A stretch of 64,000 nucleotides of DNA. Origin: Colletotrichum lupini. Its lineage: Eukaryota; Ascomycota; Sordariomycetes; Glomerellales; Glomerellaceae. The DNA lies in NCBI RefSeq assembly GCF_023278565.1, contig NC_064679.1:3100001-3164000 (forward strand). The letters run 5' to 3'. A program made the position numbers and the translations under genes. The notes below the pieces were generated by a model, which ran no database searches, was not told the DNA's origin, and saw only the letters and a program-made list of their open reading frames with translations. How positions within the stretch are numbered: the stretch's first letter is position 1; each line of letters starts with the position of its first letter. Positions 35,932 to 47,977 of the stretch are shown in pieces.

Positions 35932-37163
35932 TGTAGTTGTCTACGACTGACTGACTACTCTGGCGTGAGGAATGGAGGCTCTGCTAATGAATCGATAGAG
36001 CAAGAATAGACTTGGCCTGTACAGACTTTAGTATGACAACATCGTACGCTTTTACCGTTCCCTTGGCCCTTGGAGCCAAATAAGTCCTCGGAGCTCCATA
36101 CAAGGGAGTAGAGGAGACAGAGAATGAACGGCAAAACCTATCAACCGGCCAGTGCGCGAGAAAGGGCAAATACAAACTAATCTTCTTTCCCCGCCGTTGT
36201 CTCGTCAAGGGAGCACTTGTTGGATTCAGATGCGAGATAGTTCTCGAAATGGAGTCCTCTTTCCCCCAAGCCTGAAGATCCCTAATAAGCTGTGTCGCGT
36301 GAGATCCGTGATGTTTATTTTGATCCGGGGCAGCAGCTCCAGTGCAACAACAAAACAAACATCATCATCCCTCTACCTTGACCGAAGGGGGGCGTGTGCC
36401 GAACCGAGTAGAGGTACCCCGAAGGACCCAAGACAATGTCTTTAGCCTTGGAGACAAAGTCCCGCCGTATGCCGTGTACTCGACATGTGCAACCCCAGGA
36501 TCCAAGAATATCCTCCTTCAGCCGAGTCAGGCGAGTCCCTGACTTCAACTCGTCTGGCTGCCGCTGCATTGATTTCGCCTACAAACGCGGGAGTATTGAA
36601 GGGCCTTTCACAAAGTAGCTTGCGTCGACGATGATCCAGCTCAAGGTACAGGAAAAATCAAGCACACATTTGCAACACATCATCGTCTCGCCTCGTCATT
36701 GTCCCGGGTTCCTCGGGGCCCTACCCCCCAACTACGGGTGATTGCTGCGATCTCGCGACCTTGGAAGCGGGAGAAAGAAAAAAGCAACGTTAAGAAGTCT
36801 CAGCCCGGTCGATGCACCGCATCTGGATAGGCAAAAAGCAACCCGCAAAAGCCCGCGGTCGTTTCACGAAGAAGGAGCCCGTATACGAGAGAGTCTGAGA
36901 GAGCGAGCTTGCCGAGTGCATCCGGTACACTGGTCTCTCGTTGACCTATCTTGGTCTTTGCAGAGCTGAGCGGAGCGGTCCCGAGACCGTGGATGTGGCG
37001 TAACTTTGCATAACGAACAAACCCGCTGCGGTCTGAGGTATCACAATGGCAAACTACACCGGTCTATGACCACCTTTCGTAATTCGGAGCTGCAAGGTCC
37101 CGAAAGCACAAATATCACCTGTCAGCTTCGGAGCTTCATGCTGACGGACCTGGCTGCTTGCAG

Positions 37164-37200
37164 GGTGTGTGTGTGTGTGTGTGCGTATGTGTGTGTGTGT
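37164..37200. repeat. GT dinucleotide microsatellite
   Basis: Two runs of alternating G and T are joined by a GCGTAT interruption. Confidence 0.9.
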
Positions 37201-38175
37201 AGGTATGTGTGTACGCTCTGCTCTCTCAACGCACCAACTTTAGACAAGCTTGCGAGGCGAATTAGAATTCGGCATCTTGCAGGCAACTTCGGAGATCTTC
37301 GTGCTTGAGCCGTGGGTGTGTCGCTCCAAGTAGTGAACATGTGTATCCCGTTGAGTGGAACAAGGTCGTCTATCAATACTCCTCGGGACGTGATACTTGG
37401 TGAAAAGGGGTAGCACAGCAGCGGAAGGATTCCTCCCTCCTCCTGACATAGCATAGTTGTAAGTGTCAATGCCTTGTTTGCTCATGGGCAAAGCAAGATT
37501 ATCGGTGGCTGCAGGTACGATCAGCTACAGAAATAATCTGGCGGATGATGCCGAGACAGCTGTACACTCACTGTCTAGGCGAGGCAATGGCGACGAGTGT
37601 ATTTTCGCCGGTACAGGAACCCAGGCGGGGTTTGTTTGCTGACAGCGCAGCCATCCACCAAGAAAAAAAAAGCAGGCGGCCGACGATGTCATTCCGACAT
37701 GTAACACAACGGACGCCAGCTTTTCGTATGGGCGAATGCAGGAACATTAAAGGCTAAGCCAACATAGGCTTCGCGCGCGAAAATGTCAATCTCAAAACCA
37801 TCAGGTAGAGGGCTGATGTGGACAGCCTCCAGGCTTAGTATGATGTTAACTTTCGAACGGTCTTTGATGCTGCAGGTACACGAAGGGCCGGGTCGGTTGA
37901 GCTACATCTCCATATCGTTGAGGCGGCGCGCTAGCAGAACACCGGAAGGGATGACAGCAATCTCATTTTGAGCATAGTTGTCACCACGAGACAATTCATG
38001 AGGAGATTGAAACACGGAATACATCTCATGCCTCCCTGGGTAACGAGTCCTTTGACGGTGACAGCTCCGAATGGCGTTGGAGCGCTCGAGTAGTGTAAGC
38101 TGGCGAGCGAAGGCCGCCGACCCGACGCAGGTCATCGGGCCGGCAGGCAAAACCGCGCGGCTGTCAAAGGAAAGG

Positions 38176-38199
38176 AAAAAAAAAGGGGGGGGGGGGGGG
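38176..38199. repeat. A9G15 homopurine tract
   Basis: Nine A residues are followed directly by fifteen G residues on the plus strand. Such a tract can be error-prone in sequencing, so the G count may be approximate. Confidence 0.85.
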
Positions 38200-40714
38200 C
38201 TTCTGGTGTATGCTTCCCGGCGACGGCTTCTGTTTTCGCGCGTTTAGCATCCGGCATCCACCTGTCTCCAGAGCTTCAGAGAAAGGTTCCAAGGCTTCCA
38301 ACACGATAGACGTCGTCCGGCAGTATCCGCATTGTTTGCACCGGTTCGGTACTCGGTAGCGGACTGAACAAGACTGACTCGAGGTGGCCATGTCGTGAGG
38401 CTGTGCTCAGTTTAGCGAGCGAGAAGGAAATTGTGTCGTCGCAGAGATGGGGTACTGTCCGTACAAGTAAAATGTGTGGAAACTAGAGCACGCACCAGCC
38501 CAGTCGAATGCAAGTGTTGTCTGCGTCGCACGCGTCCTCCACGGGTCCCTTTACTACGGCCGTGACGAGGACCCTTGGTAGAGTTTAATGAGAAGCATGG
38601 GCCTGCGGCTTGTGCGCATAACGAAGGGGGAAAAAATCCGGCATGCTGTCCCCGTGCCCCCATCATCCCATGCCTGGTTGTGAACTTGTGAAGGAACAAA
38701 AACGAGCCCTCGCAGACTCCTTGTCCTTGGCCCCCTCCACAGCGCAGGGGCAGGGCCGGCACCTCATCCATCTCGTCAGTCGTCACTGTCGGCACCGCAC
38801 GTGGCCGCCAGGGCCCGATTTTGATCCCAATCTCCCGCTTGCCGCTGTTTCCACCTTGGACGTTGGAGCAAAAAAAAAATTGATCAGGATCTGGATCATG
38901 GATGCCACTATACACCTGTTGATTAACCAAGCCACTCTCTGCCTCGTATACTCCGTATCGTCATTGCATTTTAATAAACTCGAGTACTCGCAGCCACCAA
39001 AAAATCGATTCTTGGGGGTTTTCTGCGGCGATGTTACCGCAAGAGGTCGTCTGTAATCACATCTCTCTTCCAGTGCCCGCTGTCCGGAGTCAAGGTTGGA
39101 GGGATACCGAACCCCTTTCTTGTGCATATCTTGAAAGGGAAGAGAGAAAAAAAAAAGGCTCCATCTCCCGTGTGCATGTTGGAGCCATGCATGGCCATGA
39201 CTCCTCTAGTCGTTGTGGAAGTCTTCCTGCACGCTATCTCAGTCGCTTGGCATTTTGTGTGTTGCGTGGGTGTTCCGTGGTGTTTGCTGGCGTCACGCCT
39301 TCGACACTGGCGTGAACCGCCGGCGTCTTCGATACTAGACTAGGCAATTGCGTCCTCTCTCGTTTCCCGTGTTCCAGAAGGTAGCTTTCCATGCCGGCTC
39401 GGTAGCATATGGTGGGCATCTGTCGTCCAAATTTCCTGCGTTGGACGATTGGAAGCTTGGGCGATGGCGAGCCGATTGATCGTACTCCGCAAGTTAGTCG
39501 CTCTCCGCGAACACCTTGAACTTCATCCACGGCGTCGGGTTCTTCGTCCTTGCAAGGAGACACTAAAATAGAAGTGGTTACACTCGGAACTCATCCAGTC
39601 CACATGGTACTCCGTATGTCTTCCTTGCCGAATATCATCTCCGGGGGAGGGTTCGTCAAATCGTCAGAGTGGAACGACGGGTAGATGTCTGACGAGCAGA
39701 TTACATCGACATCTCGAGGCGCAGCCTGATCCAGTATGGCGTTTGAGAGCCGCCGGGAGAAGTACCTACTTCGGCAAACCATCAACAAGTTCGAACAGGG
39801 GAGGAAGAAAGAGGTTTACCGATAAAGTACGTATATTGCACAGAGCTTACATAGTATGCTGAGAAAGAGACTTGTGCAACAGGCGTCGGTGAAAAAACGG
39901 TGAGATGATCAATCCGGCATCGTAATACAATACCCTCGCTTCGCCGCTCATCGGCCTGTCGTTGTCTGTTCGAGCTCCTCTGGCCGGTGATACTGATCCG
40001 GTCCATCTTCGCTTGGCAATTCGACGTGAAGACATTGGCATCAGCAAGTCTTTCCGAGCCAGCGAACAAGGATTGGATTTTCAGATCGCTCTAGCCATAG
40101 CGCAACGTCAGGAGAGCACTGCTTCGCAGTACTCCGTAGAGGCTAGAGTTACTCGTCAAACGCCGACGTGATGCGTGATAAGCGTGTTGTAGCAAAGACT
40201 AAGACTGACAGTCGTAGGCCGCCCAATCGGCACGGACAAAGGTGCCAAGTATCTGGGACGAAGTGAGACAACGTCTTCTTTCCGCTTTGCTAGCTTTACA
40301 AGCGTTCCGCTCTCCAGGAAACGCCATATACCGTTCGGCGCCGTTGTCCTCATGTCCCGCCTTGCCCCGAAGACCGCTGAAAAGCGGCGTGTCTGATGAA
40401 TTCCCGCAACGTCGTAGACTGACCTTGCCCTTTGCCCAAAGGGTGACATGTCGACGAATCGTTCTGGGCCCCCAGCCCTTCGCAGGGCCATGCATCGCTT
40501 GGTACTGAAGGCGAATCAATCGAATCGACCCTGCTGAAAAGGCTTTGTTGAGGACATGAAATTCCGCCTCCAATCGCTGCACCTGCGTTGCCTTGCTTCC
40601 TGTCGTCCACTGCCGCCAATCGCATCTCGTGAATTCCAGCCTCCGCCCTCCAACGGGACTCAGGTGCAGCATTGGCTAGACATCAAGGACAGCCAACGAT
40701 GTCTTGGGGCTAGG

Positions 40715-40733
40715 TACGGAGTAGTACTCCGTA
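40715..40733. repeat. Inverted pair of the TACTCCGTA motif
   Basis: TACGGAGTA (40,715-40,723) and TACTCCGTA (40,725-40,733) form a perfect 9-bp inverted repeat with a single G between them. This is the most ordered member of a cluster of the same 9-mer in this desert. Confidence 0.85.
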
Positions 40734-42985
40734 GAGGGTCCACCTTAAAGAATCGCGAAGCGGCTTCAGTGGTGAGGTTACAACGCCCACGGATGAGCGA
40801 TGGTCCGGAGACGCCCCCACACCACAGTCTAGCTAGGTGTGCTGCCGCGTGTATATTCTGGTCCTGTGTCGCAGTGCATCCCGTCTTCCGCACTTCACTG
40901 TGTGCACGATCTAGGCCCAGTGAGACCGAGATCGCGGAAGAAGTTCTTGATGAGAGTGTGGCCTGGAACGTCCAAGTTGTCAAGCATGACAAGGCGAATT
41001 GTGTGACTTTTGGTCTTTGCTATCTGCTGGCTTGGCACGGTTGGCGGCCCGAATGAATCCAATTCGCCCGCATCGAATCTGTGCATGATTTGACGGGGGT
41101 GCGGACCAGCTGAATCGTATCCAACTATCTTCCGTTTGACTTGTAATGACTGCCTCGGTCCCAAACTTTGGTAATGTAGGCGTCGTACGCAGTTTTCCTG
41201 TGAAAAGACAGGGTGAAGAGTGAAGGCGACGATGACTTGGTGATTGCCATAGACGAGTTCCAGAGATCGACAGAAAGAGGCGCCGCGCCTCTCCGGGGAA
41301 CTTTACTCCCGGACAGTGTCAAACTGTATCGAGCAAGAGATGAACGCCCAATCAGCCATCCAAGATTCCTAGCTGATCGCCATACACGACATCATGGCGA
41401 ACATGTCCCGGGATAGTGAGCCAAGATAGTTGGGCAGCGTAGGCTGAAGTGGGCGAAAGGTGGGCTGAAGCCCGATCGCACTTGACAATCTGCGCAATGA
41501 CGGCGACATTTCCAGTGTAGCTGATGTTCGTGGCCTCGTTTCCTGACATGACGATGTGAGAAGATGCTGCGTTGTGATGTGCGCGTACTGCATAACTGAT
41601 CCCCAGAACGATTGTTTCTAGGCAAGGGGGTCCTATAACATGCACATCTTAAGAAAATCCCACGAACGAGGCCTGTGGCGGGCCCAGGTTTGCGCGCCTC
41701 GTTTTACTTAGCACTGTCACCCAGTGGAAAGCGGCCAACCGCACGTCTGCGCTCTAGTACTTGGTCTGGGATGCCTGGGATCAGCCGCTTTTTGGATAGA
41801 TGCTTGGAAAGCGCGATGTGACTTCAGATTGCGCCGTCTGGGCTGTCAGTGAAGGAAATCGTAGTATCTCGGTCAGGCTAAATATCCATGCTCGGTATTG
41901 GAATTCATGGTAACGGAGGTTTCCGAAGGCAACTCCTGGATCAAGTCCACATTGCGTTCGAGTGACCACGAAGCTTGGTGAGTGGCCTTGAAATCGTTGT
42001 ACACATTTGTGTGTCCCCAGCACACAAATTCCGTGAGCATCGCAGACTTCTCTTTCCCATATTGCGAGTCCAGTTTCAGGAATAGCAGCTCGCGTGTCTT
42101 TGTTGTTTGCACCCCTGCAGCGGTACTGCGGCGGTGTCGGCTCAAGTGATGACCCATCCATTGCTGTCGAGCAATCTAGAAAAAGGGTCGCTGCCCAGAA
42201 CGTGGATATGTCCCCAGTGTCTGGTTTGAGAACCGAATCGAACCACCAATTGTCAAGGGACCATGACTTTTCGACGAGAAATGAAACCCGGCTAGCTTCA
42301 GACCAAAGGCGCGGAAATCTTCGAGGGAAAACTTCCCGTAGCGTAAAGACGCTACATCTGAATGTGGAATGAAAGCCGTTGCCCGCTCCCCCGGCCTCGC
42401 TGGCTGGCCCTTCGATCTCACGGCCTTGTCCGGGCTACTGCTGGCTGAGGATCGACGGCGAGGGACCCCCATGGCGATTGCTTCAACTGTGCACAAGAGA
42501 CGCCATTTACGTTCCCAAAGGCTTGGTACGTTATGTGACTGTGTAGTTGAAAGTCTTTGTGCCATTCCTAGATGTATATTTGTCCTCTGCTGCAACGGCG
42601 CCGTGATGGAACCACACCTGACCATGCATGCTCCTGTTCGCCTCGTACGGCCGAGAGTATCAAATTTTTTTTTTGAACAAGCCAGCAGCCCAAGTATTCT
42701 GTAGGTAAAAATCATGCGAAGGAGGAGCTGAAGCTGCAAGTCTACATCCGTTGGCTAATTTTTCAGCCCGTGTCGCTCTCTGACCAGCGCAAGGACATGG
42801 ATCAATCGGTCGTTGTGTATCTGACGACAGACGGCAGATATAGAAGAGCGTCCAATGTGTGCATCCGGCGGTACGCCTAGTTCGCGGGGAAGAAGAAAAG
42901 TGTTCCGCTGCAGGTCAAGACAAGTCAGATACAGTGTGATAAGTAAGTATTCGTACAACGGGCTCCGACCACAATCCGCGAGCAG

Positions 42986-43005
42986 TACTCCGTACGTACT
43001 CCGTA
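42986..43005. repeat. Tandem pair of the TACTCCGTA motif
   Basis: Two exact copies at 42,986-42,994 and 42,997-43,005 are spaced 11 bp start to start, about one helical turn. A further copy follows at 43,093-43,101. Confidence 0.85.
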
Positions 43006-44899
43006 CATGGTCCGTACCTCGTAGGAGGCAACAAGGCCAGGTTGGGTTAACGCCGAAAACGCGGTACACCGCACGACGATTTCCCTCCATGTTACTCCGT
43101 AGTTGATGGGCCGATGTCTCCTTGACCCGTACGAATACAGCATGGGTGCATGGATGTCAGTTCTACAGACCGCGGAGCGTCCTTGCCCTGTCTTTCGGAG
43201 TTCTGATGGGCCCACCCACAAATGCAGTCGCAGCAGTCCAGTTCTCGAGAGAAACGACGGGTTGTGGCAGACAGTACGAAAGCCGAACAAGTGATGATTG
43301 TGTATCCATAACCAGCATAGGTATTATAAGCTATGTACGGATACCGCACACAGATCTGACGTGGAGAACTATGTGTGCCTGCCGGTGACAGTTGCTTTGG
43401 CCAGAGGGCCACATCAGTGCATCGCGTCTCCTTTGTTGTGCAGCAGCGGTACACCAGTGACTACCAGTTGAAAATCAACAGCGTTGAGAGTGAGTTGTCT
43501 CTCCTCCTTTGGATCTCGGCCAAAAAAGGAATAGGCTTGCGGCTCGGCCATTGTCAACTTGTCAAGGTTCGGCGACCTGGCGAACCAACGCGTTGCCGAG
43601 TGAGACGAGCGGAAAACGGGTGGGGAGCCCATTGTACTAGCCTGCGGGAGCAGCGGCTGGTACCTGGAGTAAGGGAACCGGCGTCTGCCCTGGGCGTCTT
43701 CGGCCACATGTCTGGGCTGTTTGATGTCCTGTAAGGATGAAGACGGTGACGCCTGGTGGTGATGAAGTTGCCCCTTTGGTCCTGGTAGTTTTCCGGCAGC
43801 GGAGGAGGTGGTGATCCTCGCAGGCAGGCCAACCCAAAGTAACTGTCAGCGTTCCTCTTTTCGAGGTTGGCGATGCGGCAGCTGCAGTGGCTGCCCAAGA
43901 CTTGCATCGCAGCGTTGCGTTTTGGGAGTCGCTGAGCAGAATCGGGAAAGCGTGGGACAGCGAGGCACCCCACCATCCTGTCAGTTGATCACAGCGAGCG
44001 ACGTGCTGCGAGACTGCAAAAGCCTCCAATCCCCGGTAAGCCCAAGAGGGAAGAAAAAAAAAAAATTCTGCTTCCGTGGCTCGGGCAAGGTAGGCCGCCG
44101 GCACAGCTGAGCTGAACCGGAGCCAGACAAATCCAACAAGACGAGGCCATAGCAGGCGCGTATTCTCGTGTCATGTCGTATGGGATGATGATGAATCTCG
44201 ATCTTGTGGGTTATTGATGGATCCTATGCGTCCCTTGATGTAAGTCTCCTCTCTCCCTCAGTTTTGTTTCCCCCTTGGAATCGGAGCGAGGCTAGGATGG
44301 AAGAGAGTGAAGCCCTCGCCTTGTCGATAGGTTACTGTAGGTAATGTCGTTGACAGTTGGGGGGAAGTGATCGTAGACAGCCCGCACAGTCTTGAGCACT
44401 GTCTCTCGACCGGGCACAGCGGATAGTGTGTGCAATTAGACAGTCGCTATGTCTCTTCCCGTTGGTCTCTCGTCTTGTTTATCCAAATGGTCCGTGTGAT
44501 GCTTGGTCGCGTCAATCAATGCCATAGTGTCTAGCCTGTCGGTGGAGATGGGCGCAGGGACAGGCAGAGTGAGATGCAGTACAAGTAGACCAAGGGGGAC
44601 GAAGGTGGGGGAGGAAGCTTCAAGTGGAATGGAGGTACCTTGTCTACATACGTACTCTGTGCTCCATGAGCTCCATGTGCTCCATACGGATACCTCCTTG
44701 CCCTGAAGACAAACCACATGACCTGGGCTTCCAACCTGATGTTCTGACATTGAATTACCTAAGGCAGGAGACAAAGTCTCAGGTATCTTTTCCATCATCC
44801 CCGACCAACACGTGTGTCAGCGGGGGAAGGTGCTGACATAAGATAGGAACGGATAGCACTATGGTCTATGCGTTCTCGTAATTAATTACTATCCATACC

Positions 44900-47800
44900 T
44901 TCCTTACCTTAGTCTGTAAAGTATTCTGTACACAGGTAAGGTACCTTCCCTTACACTCAGGCATCCGCAAGTACCTGGCCTTGCTCTGTATTCGTACCTT
45001 TCCTTCCAATACACGTTTGCGGCCTCATCTCAATGCCTCCAGTTCACTCTCTTTCTCAATCGCTCTCTTGTTTGCATGTCTTCTTCATCTTGTCTGCCAC
45101 AGTTCATCCATGTGCTTGATATTTACCGTCACTGGTCATCACCGAGGTACACAAACGAGCAGTGGCGGAAACCAAGGTGAGAAAGTGGGAAGGGACTCTC
45201 TCTCTCTACTTTGTACTCCTTGACTTCTCAGACTTTGGAGCTGGAGCATCGCGCCAACTCTCATCTTACCAATCGTCTAGTGAGCACTAAGCAAGGGCCG
45301 GACTTGTCAACTCGACCCGGCAACTAACTAAGCCGTCCGCGCCCGTCTCCCTCCCAGAAAACATTTTTGCCCCTCTCTCTACGCTCTATCCTGTTGTTTT
45401 AGCTTCAACAAAACGCTTCTTCCACCGCCCAGAGAAACCAATGCACAGAGTAGCGCCTGGTGTCTGCGCAAGTGCAACGCGGCAAATTACACGCCGCAGC
45501 GGCATAAACACCCAGATCCTGTAGCTTGTGTCTGGTGCGAGCTCATCCGAAGTTTCTTCCTACGCTTCATTTCATCTTTGCCCGTCACAGACAATGGACA
45601 AGACATACTCACTCACACCTTCACACACACACACTCCTCGGTACAAACAGTAACACTCATCGACGCAGCACAGACTTCAGCTATCTTCGCCTCTTCGGAT
45701 CAGATGATGCCATTGGGATCGTCGTGCCTGTCCGGCTTGACCTGCCCCGCCTGTCTCGTCGTCTTCTTCACTGTAATTCTGCTCTCCACAACCTGAACCA
45801 CTTCTTCAACTGCCCTCTCGTCGTTACCCCTTCCGGCTTCCGGTTGAGTCGAGTCAAGTCGATACACTGCCTGTCCCTTTCGGTCACATTCTCGCCACTT
45901 TTCAGAGCCCCTTCGAAGCCGACGGGATGCTGTCCGTTTGCCCGTCAAAGTCCCGACTCTCTCTCTCTCTCTCTACTCTAGATCACCCCTCGATTGTCTA
46001 GTTATGCCATGCTCATCTCGTTTTCTACGCTGCCTCAGTCATGCCGTTCTCCGTACGGTGTACTGTTCCTATGGTTGACAGCGCATTGACTCGTCATCCT
46101 ACAATGTCTTGTTCTCGTCCTTTTCGGCGGGTTGTCTCTGCCGTGTCATTCTGTCTGTCAGTTGTTGGCCTTGTCACGGACGGTACAAACTTCCAGGCTT
46201 TGACAAGTGCCATCGTTCATCACCGAGAGGCCTCGCCCGCGTAGTCGACGGATACACGTCCAAGTCCACGCCTGCCGGGCCTATCTTCAGCCCGAGCAGG
46301 GGAGTCGAGTCCAAAGTTTTTAGTGTGGCACCAACTGACATGGGGGCGTCGTCCAAACCCAGGGACGCAAAGACGCTTCATGGACCAGGGGTCGGGACTG
46401 ACGCCGGGGCCGGGGGGGCCAGGATTCTGAACTAGGGGGTGTGGGATGAGATGGGATGGGTTGCGAATGGGACGTGTGGATGCCCGGTGGATGTGAAGGG
46501 TTCACTCTCAATTCAGTTTCGCTCAGGTGGGTGCAACCATCCTACCACCCTGCTCCTGTCCGTCCTGTGTCCTCGTCCTCGCACTCACTCACGCACTCAT
46601 GAACTCACTCATACTCCAAAGCTGGAGTCGGAGACTCGGAGGAGTCCAGCTGCTGATGCCGCTGCTCACTGCACAAATCCCCCAATGTCACTCAAATGCA
46701 TCCTCGACATGTAGTGTAGTTTCCTCCCCCCCTCTCTTTCACACTCGCGCAGGCGCTGTGCTGACATGGATACACCCTCATCCACACGTCGGCTCTCCTC
46801 TCACTTTAACTCTCACTCTCACAGCCTGCTTGTCCCCTCACTCTGCGCCGGCCACGTCCGCTTCTCCCGCGGCACCTCATCCTCATCCTCATCTCGAGGC
46901 CCAAGGCCCAAGGTTTGGTCTGGGTCTACCTGCATAGCTCAGCACAGTCTACCCGTATGGATACACAGTCTGTGCCTTATGCACAACTGACCGCGGCTCG
47001 AGCCCTGTCATGTCCTGTCCTTTCCTGTCTCTCCGCTGCTTTGCTTACCTTACCTTACCTTAGCTTTGCTGGCTTGCCTTGTCTGCCCTGCCCTGGCCCC
47101 TAGAGACCCTCCATGACCCTCCCCTTTCTCTTCCTCCCAGGGCCTGAGAGTCAAGAGAGTTGACCCCCTTGCTCCCTTGGTCTCCCGATACCTCCACCCA
47201 AATATGATCTTCTCACTGCCAAGGGGGGTACCCGGTGGACGATGAGAGAGAGGGCCCCCCTTCTTGGTGCTCGCCCATGCCCTGCCGCCACCCCAGCGCC
47301 TACCTACACAGTACCGCGCGACTTACACCCACGTCGGCTTGCACACGCACACACACTCTCTCTCTCAGCGCTCTCGCTCTGTGATGATGGGTTGACAAGA
47401 CACATCAATACATCTTCCGCCTCTCACCCCCCTCCTCTCCCGTCACTCCTTCTTCCCACTCCTCCTGTCATTGTTTTTTGTGCCCTTTCTCTCTCGTCAA
47501 GCCTCGTCTGTGCGCCTACAGGCCCTTGCCTAGACAGATCGACTATCTCGCCCTCAAGACCTTGGAGGACTTGAGCAGACCTTGCTGTCTCACCTCTGCG
47601 CGGCCCTGCCTGACCCTTCCTCATCCCGCTTGCCGTTCCCCATTCGATCTAAAAGCAGACAAGCTCCCCTCGATCTGCTGTTCCGATTCCCGCGCCTCTC
47701 TCACACCCACGTTCTCTCTTCACATCTCTCCTAATATCACCAGGCTCTCAGCCCTCTAACCTCAGTCACTCTTTCACTCAAATCTCTGGTTCTGAAGACT

Positions 47801-47977
47801 TGATCCTGCGGCGTCTAAACACTGCCGAGAACATAATACGCATGCCTATCCCCGTTACTACACTGGTTCTACACTCGCTCTGCACACATTCGTTACCATC
47901 GCCATCGTGTTAACCACCGAGCCCCCCCGTTGAACGGTCTACCCTCGAGCTTGGCCAACTTTGTCACATCAGCAGCT
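44900..47977 (+). promoter_or_regulatory. Pyrimidine-rich upstream/leader region of the homeobox gene
   Basis: The plus strand turns strongly C/T-rich (CTCTC, CCTTC and CACTC runs, including a CT microsatellite near 45,958-45,975) and stays so up to the homeobox start codon. I read it as promoter plus a very long 5' leader, possibly with upstream ORFs and leader introns. The exact transcription start cannot be seen. Confidence 0.4.

Larger units (their letters stand above)
35932..44899. other. 9-kb gene desert
   Basis: No supportable gene. Base composition is ordinary, unlike the AT-rich island. Open frames are short, on all frames and without recognisable motifs. The first few hundred bases are probably the HAD gene's 3' untranslated region. 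Simple repeats are at 37,164-37,200 (GT) and 38,176-38,199 (A9G15). Eight exact TACTCCGTA/TACGGAGTA 9-mers lie between 38,949 and 43,101. Decayed genes, multi-exon genes with very short exons or non-coding transcripts cannot be excluded by eye. Confidence 0.45.
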
